In this document: positions 35,615 to 48,200 of the stretch, one piece after another
Layout: every line of letters starts with the position of its first letter
How positions within the stretch are numbered: position 1 is the first letter of the stretch
From: Eucommia ulmoides
Taxonomy: Eukaryota; Streptophyta; Magnoliopsida; Garryales; Eucommiaceae
Reading direction: 5' to 3'
Assembly: GCA_016647705.1 (NCBI GenBank)
Contig: CM028328.1
Coordinates: 40,028,501 to 40,092,500, forward strand
Length of the DNA: 64,000 bases
Program-made: the position numbers and the translations under genes
The notes under the pieces: generated by a model
The model's input: only the letters and a program-made list of their open reading frames with translations
Database searches by the model: none
What the model was told of the DNA's origin: nothing

Positions 35615-37204
35615 TGTACGGCGAAGATTTCGATCCTCGCTGTATTGACTACTCGCAAGTGTACGAGGTCAAAATTTTAGTATAGTGTGATCGTGAAAGA
35701 TCGAGTTATTGTATCCATAGGGATTGGTGTCGTCACAATCGAGTATCGCGTTTGTCATGACCTAACTATATCTAGGCTAAAAACAAATGTAATTAATTAA
35801 TTAAACTAATACTAATATAACCTAAATTAACTATACTAATATACTAATATGTTTTAGGAAAAAGAATCGCCTAGGGATTAATGTGTTTACAAATATGTGT
35901 TCGATCTCGATTTACTCATATTTACGGTGTTTGACCTATTTGATAATCTCGGTACGTAAACTCCACCGCCACCTCTCTCGTGTGTAAGAAGGGGGAATAC
36001 ATGACTTCGAGTCAATGAAGAAGTCCCTATAAATGTCTTAACGACCCTAGGTCACGTGAGTCTCACCCAGTGTCATTGATTGCGCACAATCCAACTCCCG
36101 ACCGAGTCATTGGATCGTGCGTTGTATTTACCCTATCGACAATCTCCATTCTAAAACTCCCTCGCCACCTCTCCCGATTATAAGACGAGGGATATAATGC
36201 AACTTCGTGTCAACGAAGAAGTCCTCCTCAACGTCTTAACGAACCTAGGTCGTGTGAGTCTTGTCCCAACGTCATTGATTGTCCACAATCCTAACCCCAC
36301 TCGGGTTATTGGATCGTGGCATTTGTTTATTCTAGTCTGAATCTGGGATTTATCAAATCCCGTATTCTCCATTTATCTATCTAAGCATGATGAACAAACA
36401 ATACGATAAACACAATCAAACTACGAAGAACGAACATAAACGCAACACCGAAATCATCCAAACACATATTTATAAATTTATTGTTAATCACTATACAATT
36501 CACATTTAACTCATGGTCGTAACCATATAAACATTGAAATCAAGCTAAACATGCTCACATGATCCTAAGTTAAAGAAATATGGAAAAGAATAAAAGAACT
36601 TAGCTTCGTCGGAAGATTAATCGCTAAGAACGCTCAACGATCGCTTCGCTGTCTTCTCCACTTTGGGATGTGAGCTCCACTTCTAAAACTCCTAAACCTA
36701 CCCTTAGATATATTCTAAAGGGCTAAAAAATACCAAGAGAGGCTAGAGAAGGGGTAGGAGAGGGGATATATATAGCCAAAATATCTCAAAATATCTAATA
36801 AATATCTTCAGTCTGTGTAGAGGTCACCGCCGTGGCAATGGGATTTAGCGCCGCGGGCAGCGGTGAGTAGGTCAGTTTGTTGATCGCCGCAGCGGTGAGG
36901 ACAACGGTGGATTAGAAAAATATTTTGCTGGTTCACCGCCTAGGTAGTGGTCCGTCAGTAGCATTTGTGTTTTCTCAGTATGTTCACCGTCGCGGCGATG
37001 GTCTGGACGCCGCGGCAGTGGGCTTGTTTCACAGTTTTGCCTCCGAGCTTGTTTTTCCACTGTTCTTCGACCATTTTTGGTTCAATCTCATCGTTTTCGC
37101 TCCAGTTTGTAATAAAACTAATTAAAATGTAATAAAATACTATATAAACACTCGAAAACTAACTTAATTCAGTTTGGAAATATGTAGGTAGATCACACCT
37201 ATCA
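35615..37204 (-). mobile_element. Solo LTR in minus orientation
   Basis: Read on the minus strand it begins TGATAGGTGTGATCTACC and ends CGCCGTACA. The flanks GCATC (35610-35614) and ACATC (37205-37209) agree at 4 of 5 bases. A minus-strand TATA box (GGCTATATATATCCCC, about 36765-36780) is preceded by a GC-rich U3 part (36800-37030). The far half has a tandem duplication of about 190 bp (35928-36118 and 36119-36317) with CTAGGTC, CACCTCTC and TTGGATCGTG blocks. It contains no coding region. Superfamily is not assigned; a fossil. Confidence 0.55.
36800..37030 (-). repeat. Array of CACCGCCGCGGCGGTG-like near-palindromes
   Basis: At least five short GC-rich near-palindromes (TCACCGCCGTGGCAATGG, GCGCCGCGGGCAGCGGTGAG, GATCGCCGCAGCGGTGAGG, TTCACCGTCGCGGCGATGG, GACGCCGCGGCAGTGG) alternate with AT-rich spacers, just upstream of the minus-strand TATA box of the LTR. 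Strong local GC contrast. Confidence 0.75.
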
Positions 37205-37735
37205 ACATCATTTAAAATGAACGGTAAGTTCTTTCCATTAATGCTAGATGTTGGGAATCAAATATCACTTGCATTGTCCATGTTCGTGAATCTGTGATAC
37301 AATAAGAATATATCTGGGAAAAACCACTAAGTACAGATCATTATGATGAATTAGTAGTCCATTTATAGCAAGCACATCAGGTAGGTTGTTTCCATTAATA
37401 CTTGAGCCCTAAATTCTGATTAGACTCACAACCACTAAGTTACACCTCAAGTGTAGTCAGTTTATGAAAATTTATTTGCAAACAAAGAATCCCTTTATGT
37501 TTCAACCATTAAAGTGAATGAAGAAATAAAAAATGTCCTACCGGTAGAGAGTAGTTTTAATCTCGGTAGGAACACAATACATAAATGAAAGTTCATATCC
37601 CGGGACAAACCAGAGAGAACAAAACATGATTTTTAGCATAAACTTTATACTTCAACATATAAAAATCAATACCTAATTATAAGCATTTCTTTATTACACC
37701 AACCGTTTCAAACCCCCTGCCCAAAAAAAAAAAAA
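37205..37735. other. Unassigned AT-rich spacer
   Basis: No gene or element is recognised beyond the short repeat word near 37352 and an A-run at 37722-37735. Confidence 0.5.
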
Positions 37736-38036
37736 TTATACATTTGAATGGTTACCACTTGCATGGCTACCATTTGCATGGTTACTATTACCATTGTCTT
37801 CACCGTCATGGTTATCATTTGCATGGTGAACATTTGCAAGGTGATTTCCCAGCATATGTTGCATGGTTTTGTTTTTGGCTTGTAGTCGGTCCTTCTCCGC
37901 TTCTAAATATACAGCGCGTGTGGCCATTTCTAGTAGTCATTGAACCCCTTGTTGCACATCTTCCTTGCCCTACCGCAGGCCAGTTTGGGCCGATCCCAGT
38001 CTCCATCTCAAGTCTATCACTTCTTCTTCAGGTGGT
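37736..38036 (-). pseudogene. Terminal exon of an unrecognised, probably transposon-derived protein
   Basis: A minus-strand acceptor (TTTTTACAAGAATACAG) leads into PPEEEVIDLR, a helical charged stretch interrupted by two stops, then AVYLEAEKDRLQAKNKTM and a His/Asn-rich tail with repeated HAN(D/G)(N/S)H-type words, ending at a stop at 37736. A short coiled coil plus low-complexity tail is common at the C-terminus of plant transposon proteins. I cannot name the family, and upstream exons are not visible. Confidence 0.35.
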
Positions 38037-38454
38037 CTGTATTCTTGTAAAAACTAGAGGGACGCTCGCTAAAAAAGTCAGCCATTTATTTATGGAAGTG
38101 TAGGTTATGCTACATATGCAAAGTGTTTGTAAACAAAATGAAAGGATCAATAAAAAAAAATAGGGTTTATGTTTTAAGAGATAAATGTTTGTTTTAATCG
38201 AAAGGCACGGTATTACATGCTTTCCATTTGAACATGCAATGGTAACGTTGAAGCACCAAGATGATCCCACCAGAATACATACCTATTTGCCGGTGGGACC
38301 AATATTAAGTAAAAAAAATGATTAAGATCAAGTAGGTAACAAACCTAAATTAGAAAACTCCTTAAAGAATGATGCAGACGAATGCTACAACTCACTTCTG
38401 ACTTTGTGGACTGAAGTGGATGGAATAGATAATCCATTCCTTTTGTAAAGAGAA

Positions 38455-38493
38455 TTAATGCTCACCAACTTAGAAGAGGTTGGTGAGCATTAA
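38455..38493. repeat. Perfect hairpin, 15-bp arms, 9-nt loop
   Basis: TTAATGCTCACCAAC (38455-38469) is the exact reverse complement of GTTGGTGAGCATTAA (38479-38493), with TTAGAAGAG between. It has no T-run or coding context. It could be a fold-back remnant or part of a MITE. Confidence 0.85.
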
Positions 38494-40460
38494 ATAATGC
38501 AATAAGTGTAAGTAAGGGGCCATCCAGGTACAACACACGTCTAAGGCATTCATTCACTTTGGAAATGACGCTTAGAGATGATGGCTATCTTTTCCCAACG
38601 GAGGGGCTTCGTGGCTGTCTGATTGAATGCCTAATTAGTTGGCCCAAAGATCAATTAACCTGCACTTCCCCTCATGAATGAGTGTGTACACTGCATGACG
38701 TCGGTATGTAAGTGAGAATAGACATACATTTAATAATGCCATTAAGCCTAAATTTGGGATAAATGAATTGTTCTTGCATTGAATTGAGTTCAATGAATAC
38801 TGAACATGATAGGTCCATGACGTCAATTAGAAGATGAGTTCAATACATTTAATATTCTTTTTTTTTTCGTATTTTATTTTCTATGAATTTTAATATGCAC
38901 ACGTATTTGAGTCTCCATATGTATCCACATCTTACATATTTATAAGTTAGTTGAACCATAAGAGAAATATTTTAAGTTATAGACTTGTAGACAATTTTAT
39001 TTTCCGCTATTTACATATTTGGTTGTGGAAGTTTATCGCGAGGGTCTTGTTGAAACCTATCTCAGATTGCAGTACTTGTATCGGGTATGACTTTATAAAA
39101 CACTTTAAAGTAATATTTTGAATTTATTTTTCAATTGTTACTGCAATTTTATGTAACACAATTGTACTCTAATGGGGGCATAGATTTTAATGTTAATTGT
39201 ATTGGACTATGAGGAAGAAAGCATAAGAACAATGGTTACAAAATAGAAAACCATTGTTTCATTTCCAAAAGGAAATTGAAAATGATAAAATCTTTATAAC
39301 TATGAACATTAATTCTATCATCTAACCCCACAATTGAAGCTTAATCCCATAATATTATTTAAAAATCATGATATCTATAATTTGTCTTCTTTAATTTACA
39401 CACTTAATACATCATCTCTTCATACTTATATTAATTGTACTATTTCTAATAAATTGTCCAACTAGTTCAATATTTTCTTTTAATTAAAAAAATGTCTATT
39501 CTTTTTTAATAAATACGACATATTAAATAAGACAAAATAACTCTATTTTCTAATTATTATTTTTTTCTATTTTGATGTGAATGTTTTTTTACAATTATTA
39601 TTAGCTGCTATATTGTTTAAAAGCTAACATTAAAAAAAATAATTGAAAATAAATAAATAAATAAAGTTGCTATCCAATGACACATTAATAATGCTCATTA
39701 TCTTCTTTTTTTGATTAATAAGCATCCTTGGTTTCCACTATCATCAATAATAATTGATTGTGCCATCCACAGTCAGTTCTCATATTTATATCTATATAAG
39801 AAATTAAAATTAGAAGATTATATTTGAGAATGAATTAGAATTCACAAAACTCCATCTCTTGACATTAGTAGTTTTGTAGGTTATATTCTTCTTTTTTTAT
39901 TTATCAGTAACCTTAATTTTTATATTTATATATTTTTTAAATACTTATAATTTTATTATAGAATTAAAACATCATAGGAGAGAGTTAATACTGTGATCAA
40001 ACTAAAATTGAGAGGTTTTGGTTAAGAGTGCATGAAATTAAAGTTTTACCTTTGCAAATTTACCAATTTCAATAATTTTTTTCAGAAGTTCAAAAGTTGT
40101 ATAATACATTAACATTATAGTTATTTTTTCATATAAAAATTATAGTGACTTTAATTCCCTAAGTGAGATCTAATTTTTTGAAATTGGTATTAATTAGAGA
40201 TCTCTTTGTCCAATATTAAATTAATTTTATTAAATCAAAATTACGGTTTTCCCCTATATAATTAATCAAGTGAGACCTAATTTTTTGAACTGTTTAATTT
40301 TGCTGAAGGGAAGAATAATACACTTCAAAAATAAGAGAATACAGTGAAAATATGAAGAAAAAAAATTGGCATTTCAATCAAAAATGAATATTACAGTAAC
40401 ATATAACAAGAAATTTTTATATTCACAATAAACTCATCCAAAAGCCCAAAGCACTGTAGG
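38494..40460. other. AT-rich intergenic sequence
   Basis: About 2 kb without supported genes. Simple A/T-rich runs dominate, especially at 38840-40400. I see nothing I can name. Confidence 0.5.
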
Positions 40461-40493
40461 TTGCAAAATATTTGTTATACTGATTACAAATAC

Positions 40494-40697
40494 CTATCTG
40501 AAGAAATCGAAAGTGCGGCTGTCCAGAAGCAAGACTGCTTGGGAATCATCTGTACATTCATGAGAGAAGTTCCTGTGGTCTGGATCATTCTGTTGAACGT
40601 CACCAGTTCCGTCGACGAGACTCACGCTATCATTTACATCAAAATCGTTTACTGGATGTTGGAGTCTAGGAAATCTAAGGATCGTGTGACCAATCAT
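40494..40697 (-). CDS. Possible terminal exon, unknown product
   Basis: On the minus strand an acceptor-like CTATATAG precedes a 67-codon open stretch with ordinary composition (starts MIGHTILRFPRLQ, ends LLLDSRTFDFFR, stop at 40494). Its acidic, serine-rich tail resembles the C-terminus of a regulatory protein, but I do not recognise it. The microsatellite at 40741-40848 lies where the upstream intron would be. A plus-strand frame overlaps it and is equally open. Confidence 0.25.
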   Translation of the reverse strand: MIGHTILRFPRLQHPVNDFDVNDSVSLVDGTGDVQQNDPDHRNFSHECTDDSQAVLLLDSRTFDFFR

Positions 40698-40740
40698 CCT
40701 ATATAGCGTTAAACATTAAATAATAGTAGATGTGCAAGAC

Positions 40741-40849
<109 letters not shown>

Positions 40850-41045
40850 TGTGTGCGGTTTTATATGACTTCAACCAAACTCCAACTCCAAATCAAACAT
40901 ACTCCAAAAATTAATTCTACCAAACATGCATAAAAATCAATTGCCAATATAGTTGCACTAAAATCAACATAATATATTGTACATTGTCAATACATTTCCT
41001 TAAAATAAAAATACATTGCCAAAATAAGAGCTAGCCAACTCATGC

Positions 41046-41176
41046 TCAACTAAACCAACATGTACTTTTCCTTTTCTGATGTGATTCAATCCTTCTAATC
41101 AAACTTGAAATCACTTGTTTTGCTCTATCACATATTGGTTGATCATGCCACATAAAAAAACCACAACCTTCTCCCT
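41046..41176 (-). pseudogene. GRF-type zinc-finger protein, second exon
   Basis: A minus-strand acceptor (TTTTTATTGTAG) is followed by a frame reading EGEGCGFFMWHDQPICDRA, then KQVISSLIRRIE, and a stop at 41046. CGFFxWxDxP(M/I)C is the second half of the plant GRF zinc finger, a DNA/RNA-binding fold in small plant proteins. The phase of this acceptor does not fit the donor of the partner exon at 41430 by one base, so either my splice choice is wrong or the copy is broken. Confidence 0.6.
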
Positions 41177-41429
41177 CTACAATAAAAACACAATATATCA
41201 TTTTAAGAGGTCATCATTCCCAATTCAATTTTTCCATAAATTGGTAAAATAGTGAGAGAAAATTCCCAATGCAATTTTTTCAATCAGTTCTTCTTCTTCT
41301 TCTTCAAAAATAAAAATAAAAATAGTACCAACTCATCTAAGCGAAAAATCAGTTTTTCAAATATTTTTTTTTTTGGATTGTAGAGTGGTCAAAATGATAA
41401 TAGACTTAAAAAAATAAATATATATTTAC

Positions 41430-41510
41430 TCCATATTTTTCGTAGCCATAAAATCTTCGAGATGGGTTCTCTCTCATCCATGAAATACGCAAACAAGCTC
41501 TCTTCCGGCA
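41430..41510 (-). pseudogene. GRF-type zinc-finger protein, first-half exon
   Basis: The minus strand encodes CRKRACLRISWMRENPSRRF then YGYEKYG, followed by GTAAATA as donor. The usual first half of a GRF finger is CxCGxxxxxxxSWTxxNPGRRFYGCxxY, so SW, ENPSRRFYG and KYG agree, while the CxC pair and the Cys after FYG are changed. Together with 41046-41176 it makes one finger split by a 253-bp intron. The lost Cys residues suggest decay. Confidence 0.55.
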
Positions 41511-42569
41511 CAAAAAAAAATAAAAATCGGCATTGTTCTTCTCTAATTTGTTACCGTTGTTTTCTCACCATTGATATGGTCTTCTATATCCATGCTTCAA
41601 AATAGGAAACAACTTGTATACTTGTCTTTCAAGGGAGAAAGATATGAGGTAGGTAAGAGGTTAATGAAGTAACTAAATGGTGGGAATTGAACTGACCTTT
41701 CCCTCATCACACAGCTACAATTAACTCTAAGCCCTTGAAATTGGTGCCTATTTTCTTTCAATTTTCGAACAACTCAAAAGGGTTCAGGGATAAAAGTTTA
41801 TTATAGGAGAAAGTGAGGTCTAGGATTTTAACCCTAGATTGTATTAAACCCAAGTAGGCGCATAATGGCTCACCATGACAATAATATAGCCTCCCCTATC
41901 TTCCTCTCTTTCTACACTAGTGTTATATTTTGTTTTCTATCACAAATGATAGAGAATACAACTTCCTTCGGTTTATTTAATTCTCTAAATTAAACAACTG
42001 CTTAAAATTTAAAAAAACACCATTAAGATAAATAGTTTTTTTTTGTGTATACTGTTTGAGGTGGGAGACTTGTGTTACTACTAAAAGATCTAAACTCTTT
42101 TCAAGATCGTGCTCGAAATATTTGCGAAAGAAAAAAAATATTACCTCAATGGACAATCAGCTAGGTGTTGAAGTACACTACAAGAGGTATTAATCAATCT
42201 AACTAGATTAAGGTATATTTTTCATATACATCATGTTAGGTTAGGTACCCCATATCTGTGTATCCTTCCCTTAAGGATATCGGCGTACTAAACCCCCATA
42301 ATATTAGAGTAGTGCTTATTTTCCATCATTATAGAGGTTAATTGTCATATTAGACCAATGGAAGGATCCATTCGAAGAAACCTAGGCCTACAATTAGAAG
42401 AATGGATAACTTAAGAAGAGGTGGTGGTCGACCTAAGAAGATGATATATTTATCTAGGTTTAAGGTGTTTGAGACATTGAAAGAGAAATGTTCCCCATCG
42501 TGTTCCATCTTTTGTCAGAAATATCAAAATTATTGGATTATGAAGCAAACTAAACCTATGTGAAGGCAA
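41511..42569. other. Unassigned AT-rich spacer
   Basis: No supported gene. A short open stretch near 42400-42540 (RPKKMIYLSRFKVF on plus) is not long enough to classify. Confidence 0.45.
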
Positions 42570-44129
42570 CATTATTTAAAATTTAATAATTTTCTTTTAC
42601 AATTAATTTCATAGGCCTGACTCAATCTGTGATAATACAAAATGATAATATAACAAGAATTTAAGAAAAATATTCAATACATTTTCTATACGCTTTAACC
42701 ACTTAGCCGATAGTTCCTAAGGCATGATTTGAGTTAGCTCTTCCAAGAGCGGTGTAAACAAATTATATAGATTATAATAGCAGCACAAGTGTCCCATCTT
42801 TAATAGTATCCACATGAATAACACCATTTGAATGGTGCCTAGTGATTATTTACGAATCAAATTCCAAATTAGTAGAACTAGGGTAATCTTGGTTTCATTT
42901 TAAGTAGTAGTAAAAATAAAACCGAAAGAGCGGGAGAGGACAAAGGAGAGGTGGTCGAATATGGCCCCATTTTTTGACACAGGCAAACTTAGTATGTGGC
43001 ATCCTTTTTATACTCCTATCTAGGATGAAAGCCTAGACATTTTTTTTATTATTATAAATTTCACTTTAACTCCCATACTTTAAAACATTTAAGGATTACT
43101 ACCAATTCATTTTATAAGGATTATTTAAACATCTATGCTCCATTTATGCGAGATGCATTAGGTTCGTATGAAAAGCTAGATGGTAGAAATAATTAATTAA
43201 TAAAAATTAGAGCAATTCTTATTTTTCTATTTGTGAATAACTTTTCTTCATGACATCCCTACCAACTATTAATCACATATACCCATATATCATAATTATA
43301 TCCAGTTCATACAGTTTTAATCATAAAACTCGCTCAAGTGTAATTATTGTACAATTAAATTTCTTTATGCCTATGTCCTGAAAAAACTATCAAGATGAGA
43401 TATAGTCTAAACCCCTAGTTCAATCATCTATACCGATCCTAGATATAATTTACTTTTGCTACTCATTAGAATCTAGTTCTAATCGTCATAGTACTTTAGC
43501 CAACGACTTTAGGCAGATCATATCTAATCATGTAAGACAATTCTCTTTTTACTAAAGGGTGATAGATTCTTTATTGTATACTCTAATAATCATATGTATG
43601 TTCACTATACCCAATGAATACATTGGACTTTCGGGCATAAAGACAACACTTAGTCTTATCAAAGTATATGAGTGTACATACATGACAAATGATACCTCAA
43701 GTCGAAATATCACATGTAGCTTTGCAACTTAGACATTCTATTTTGACTTTAAGCAATATATCCAACATAGAATCAAATATGCTCACATTTAGGTCCTTGT
43801 TACTTCCTAAAACGTCGCTTTATGGTCGTTCTAGTATCTTAAACTAGTCGATTTATACTAATAAATAATCCTACAATTAGGAAATTTAGGATATCAGTTA
43901 TCAAATATCTACGATCTCAAGCCTTTTTATCTTTCATTAAAGTTAAGGCATTTCAACCAAATATCCATGGAAATGTAATAACTATATAATACACACATGG
44001 TGATATGTATAATACCATATTGGCATGTAAAATACAAAGTTTTCCATTTTTTATTATTTAATTACTTGAGATCATTATTGAAAATAAGCCCAACTACAAT
44101 TGTCTATAGAATTTATCCCTAACAATCTC
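42570..44129 (-). mobile_element. Copia 3' LTR in minus orientation
   Basis: On the minus strand, GTGGGAGATTGTTAGGG (about 44122-44138) is the usual copia polypurine tract running into an LTR that starts TGTTAG. A TATA box (TATAAAAGGATGCC) lies near 43010, followed by a pyrimidine-rich leader. The U5 end is approximate (near ...TTCACA at 42570). The internal part of the element should lie to the right but is cut off by a gypsy LTR at 44323. A fossil. Confidence 0.5.
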
Positions 44130-44322
44130 CCACTAGTACTATAACCAATCTTGTATAGTGTCCAATACTTCATTCGGCTAATTGTTGTTGGGTTAGGGTC
44201 CCAATTCAGAGAATACGTCATGTTGTCCACTGACCTTATTCTCAAAATATATTTATCAACTTCTAACGATTATATTAAAGTGTTGTTCCTAGTGTTTAGA
44301 TCGAGCACAAATCCCCGTTAAC

Positions 44323-45132
44323 TGTCAATAGGAAGCCGAATCGACCAAGAATTAGTCACGCGACATTAATTACCAAGCACTCTTGAAGACAAAAAGCTAA
44401 AACGACCAGTCATAACCAGTGCATTGACACGACACTACCCTTGAAGAAACGACAAACACCAAATCCTCACAAAAACGTCCAAATATTCCCAAGGCGCAAA
44501 ATAATAACACCTTGGGAATAGGGGCATCCGATGAGGGAAAATTCGGTCAAAAGCTATAAGGGCGTCACGTGTCTTTAAACACAGGACCAGTCTGAGAACT
44601 CTATAAACAACCAGTCGATTGGGCCCCATCTCCTGACCCGACCCGGGTCACTCCTCCCAAGGTACGCGCGCCATTACACTCCCGCTTCAAAGGTGGTCAG
44701 AGTCGCCTTTCTTATAAAGAAAAATACTGTTGACAAAATGGTCTCGTAATCTCCGCCTGCCATCCAATCCATCTCTATGAAAATGGGATCGAGATCTGCG
44801 CCATTACCATAACGATGCAAAGAGAAACAGGGAAGACTTGCCAAACGAGTCTTCTCCCCTTCTATATAAAAGTCAAAACCCTAAAATTTTGAGGTATGTG
44901 CGATCTTTTGCTATCTTGTGAAATAGCTCATATGCTTACTGCATTACTATACATCTTCTTAGTACCCTCGACTAATTCTCACACCGGAGGTGAAATGCTG
45001 GCAAGTCCACCCGCGGTGCATTATTTTGTAGGAACCAGACCAAGGGACAGCGAGAAACCCCATCAATCCATCGCTCCCTAATCTCAGAACTGACGTGTCC
45101 AGTGATCTACTTCTAGGCATCATCAACAGCTA
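44323..45132 (+). mobile_element. Gypsy-type solo LTR flanked by TTAAC
   Basis: TTAAC stands on both sides (44318-44322 and 45133-45137). Inside are a promoter-like TTCTATATAAAAGTC near 44862, followed by AACCCTAAAATTTTGAGG and the leader block CACACCGGAGGTGAAATGC. This layout (TATAAAA, AAACCCT, then an ...GGAGTG-like block) is usual for Tat-type gypsy LTRs. There is no primer site or coding region, so it is a solo fossil. Its right terminus is not a clean CA. Confidence 0.6.
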
Positions 45133-45289
45133 TTAACAATAAAATCGTGAGATTTTCATAGTGTAGTTACAACTCCATATACAATTTTCATATTACAATT
45201 ACAACTCTATAAACAATTGAATTAAATCATGAAACATACCTGAATTTTTATTGAAGATTACCAAAAAATAGAAAATTATTTGTCAAGAA

Positions 45290-48200
45290 AATATTAAATT
45301 TCTTGAAATTTACTCAAAATATAGTTTATGTTGGGCAAATCTGTGAATTGGGACTTGAAGTGATATTTTCTAATAGTGGTTATCATGTGACGGATCTTCG
45401 AACAGAAAAAGCCCTTAGGAAAGGTCATAAAGTTGGATGTCTATTTGAGCTTAATAGTTTGCATCTTCTTCAAACCTCACCACTACTACCCCATGTCCAT
45501 TTATCAACTTGTGCAATCTCTCCACCACCACCACCATTCTCATCACTAACACCATCATCCTCCTTATCACCACCACCACTACCACTATCACCACCTTTCT
45601 CATCATTATCCCCTGATACTTCTTCTCTCAACTATTGTCATTCCCGGTTAGGTCATGCATTCATCGAATGTATCTACACTTTAGCCTCTAGTGGGAAATT
45701 AGGCTTTATCTCTATCGAACATCTCGATTATCTTTCTTGTCAACAAGCTTAATAACACTCCTTATCTTTTCTCACCAGTGACATGATCTTTCAAGCACCT
45801 TTTGATTTAGTCCACTCTAATGTTTGAGGACCCTCACCTTCTACTACAATGGGGGGATCCAAATACTTTGTCATATTTGTCGTGACTACTCTCGGTACAC
45901 TTGGTTGTACCTCATGCATAAGCGTTCCAAATCACCTTAAATCTATTCAGAATTTGCTGCCATGATTCAAACTCAATTTTCCTGTAATATCAAAAACTTC
46001 AGATTTAACAATGGCATGGAATACAAGGACTAGTCTGTCATTGCCACCCTTAGAAAACATGGCACACTTTCCCTTAGTTATTTCCCTGGCACCTCTGCCC
46101 AAAATATTCAAGCTAAACGTAAATATTGACATATCCTAGATACTGTCCGTGCACTACTCATTTCATCCTCTTGTCTGGAGTGCTTCTGGGAAAAAGTTAC
46201 TCTCACTATCGTCTATACTATAAATCTGGTCGCTTCACCTACCATCAATAATCTTTGCCCTTATGAGAAGTTGCAGGGAGTTTACACTAATTACAGTCTC
46301 TTAAAAGTATTTAGGTGTGTCTGCTTTGTTCTATTACAATCGCATGAACATTCCAAACTTGAAGCTCAGGCTTGAGTATGTTTTTTCCTTGGATATGGAA
46401 TTGAACACAAAGGATATCGATTTTGGGATCCCATTTCTAATCGTCTTCGTATTTCTCGTCATGTCGCCTTATGGGAACCCAAGATGTTTACCTCTATATC
46501 TAAGTTTCATTCGACATCTACCACCAATCATCTATATTTTACCAATCCATCCTTAGACATCTTCCATAATCATCCTAATAGAAATATCACTAAGGCTCAA
46601 ATAGAAACTCCAACTATCCCCACTGATCCCAACGGACATTCCTACTCTATTTATGGATACTAAACACAACTGTTTTTGAGACTGTCCCAATGACTTCAAA
46701 TGTTACACCAACTGAACCTATCTTAATGACTTCAGATGTTGCACCAACTAAGCTTGTCCTAGAGAATCCCGTCATTCTAATAGGATAACACAACCTCTCA
46801 CATATTTTCGTGATTATAATTTTTTTTTTCTGCCATAGTTAATTAGCATGAGGCATAATCCTATAAGGAGGTCAATACTGATCCTATTTGGAAGAAAGGA
46901 ATGGGCGTGGAACTTTATGCCCTAGTCAAAACTCATACTTGAGATCTCGTTGACTTTCCTCCTTCAAAACTTCCTATTGGATGTAAGTAGATTTTTAAAA
47001 TTAAAACACTTTTTGATGGCTCTGTTGAACGCTATAAAGCTCGACTTGTTACAAAAGGACTTGCTCTAGAATATCGCATTGACTACAAAGAGATATTTGT
47101 TCCTTTAACTTGACTCATATCTATTCTTACTTTACTTGTCGTTGTTTCCATTCGCAAATGGTCGCTCTTTCAGATTGATGTCAAGAATGCCTTCCACAGT
47201 GGAGATCACCTTGAGGAAGTTTATATACATACCTCTCCTGATTTTAGCAGCTCTTCAACAGAAAATTTATTGCCCTTGACATGTCCTATATAGTCTAGAA
47301 CAAGCTCTGTATGCTTGGTTTGCAAAATTCAGCGCTACCATCCACCAGTTTGGGTTCACATCAAATGCCCATGATTCTATCTTATTTATTCGCCGAATTA
47401 ACAATAAACTTATCCTCTTTCTATTTTATGTGGACGACATAATCATTACAAGAGATGATCTATGCGGAATGATCTAGTTAGCAATAAAACTTCCTCCTTT
47501 CCTTTGCAATCTCTAAACGCAAAATTTTTCTCAGTGGTTAAGTCGAGATGAAATCCCTTGGTATGCTCACTTATTTTCTCGGTCTCAAAATTCCAACTAG
47601 TTTAAATTAATACTTTCTCTCTCAGGCCAAATATACCTCTAACCTTCTTTCCTAGGTAGACATTACTGACTCCATAACTGCCAACACTCCTCTAGAGCCG
47701 AATATCACATGTACTCCACTAGATGGCTCGCTTCTCCCAAACATCACTCTGTATCGCCAACTAGTTGAAAGCTTGGTATATCTCACAATTACTCGCCTAA
47801 ACATCCCATATGACGTCTATCAAGTCAACTGGTTCTTGTCCGCTCTTTGGATCACTCATTATTCTTCTATTCTTTGCATTCTTCAGTATGTTGAGAGAAC
47901 CTTCTCTGCCTAATCCACCCACCTAACAAGTTTATTCTGATGTCGATTGGGCAAGATATCTCACTGACAGATGTTCAACCACTTGTTACTATTTTTTTTT
48001 ATAACTCTCTTATTTCTTGACATAGTAAGAAACAAATCATGGTCACTCGCTCCAGCACTGAAGCTGAATACCATGTCATCGTTGACGCAACACAAGAACT
48101 ACTTTGGCTTTACTGGCTCCTCATTGATATGGGAGTCTCCTCTCCTACTTTAATTGTTCTATATTCTGATAGTAGGATGCTATTCAGATCCCCCATAATA

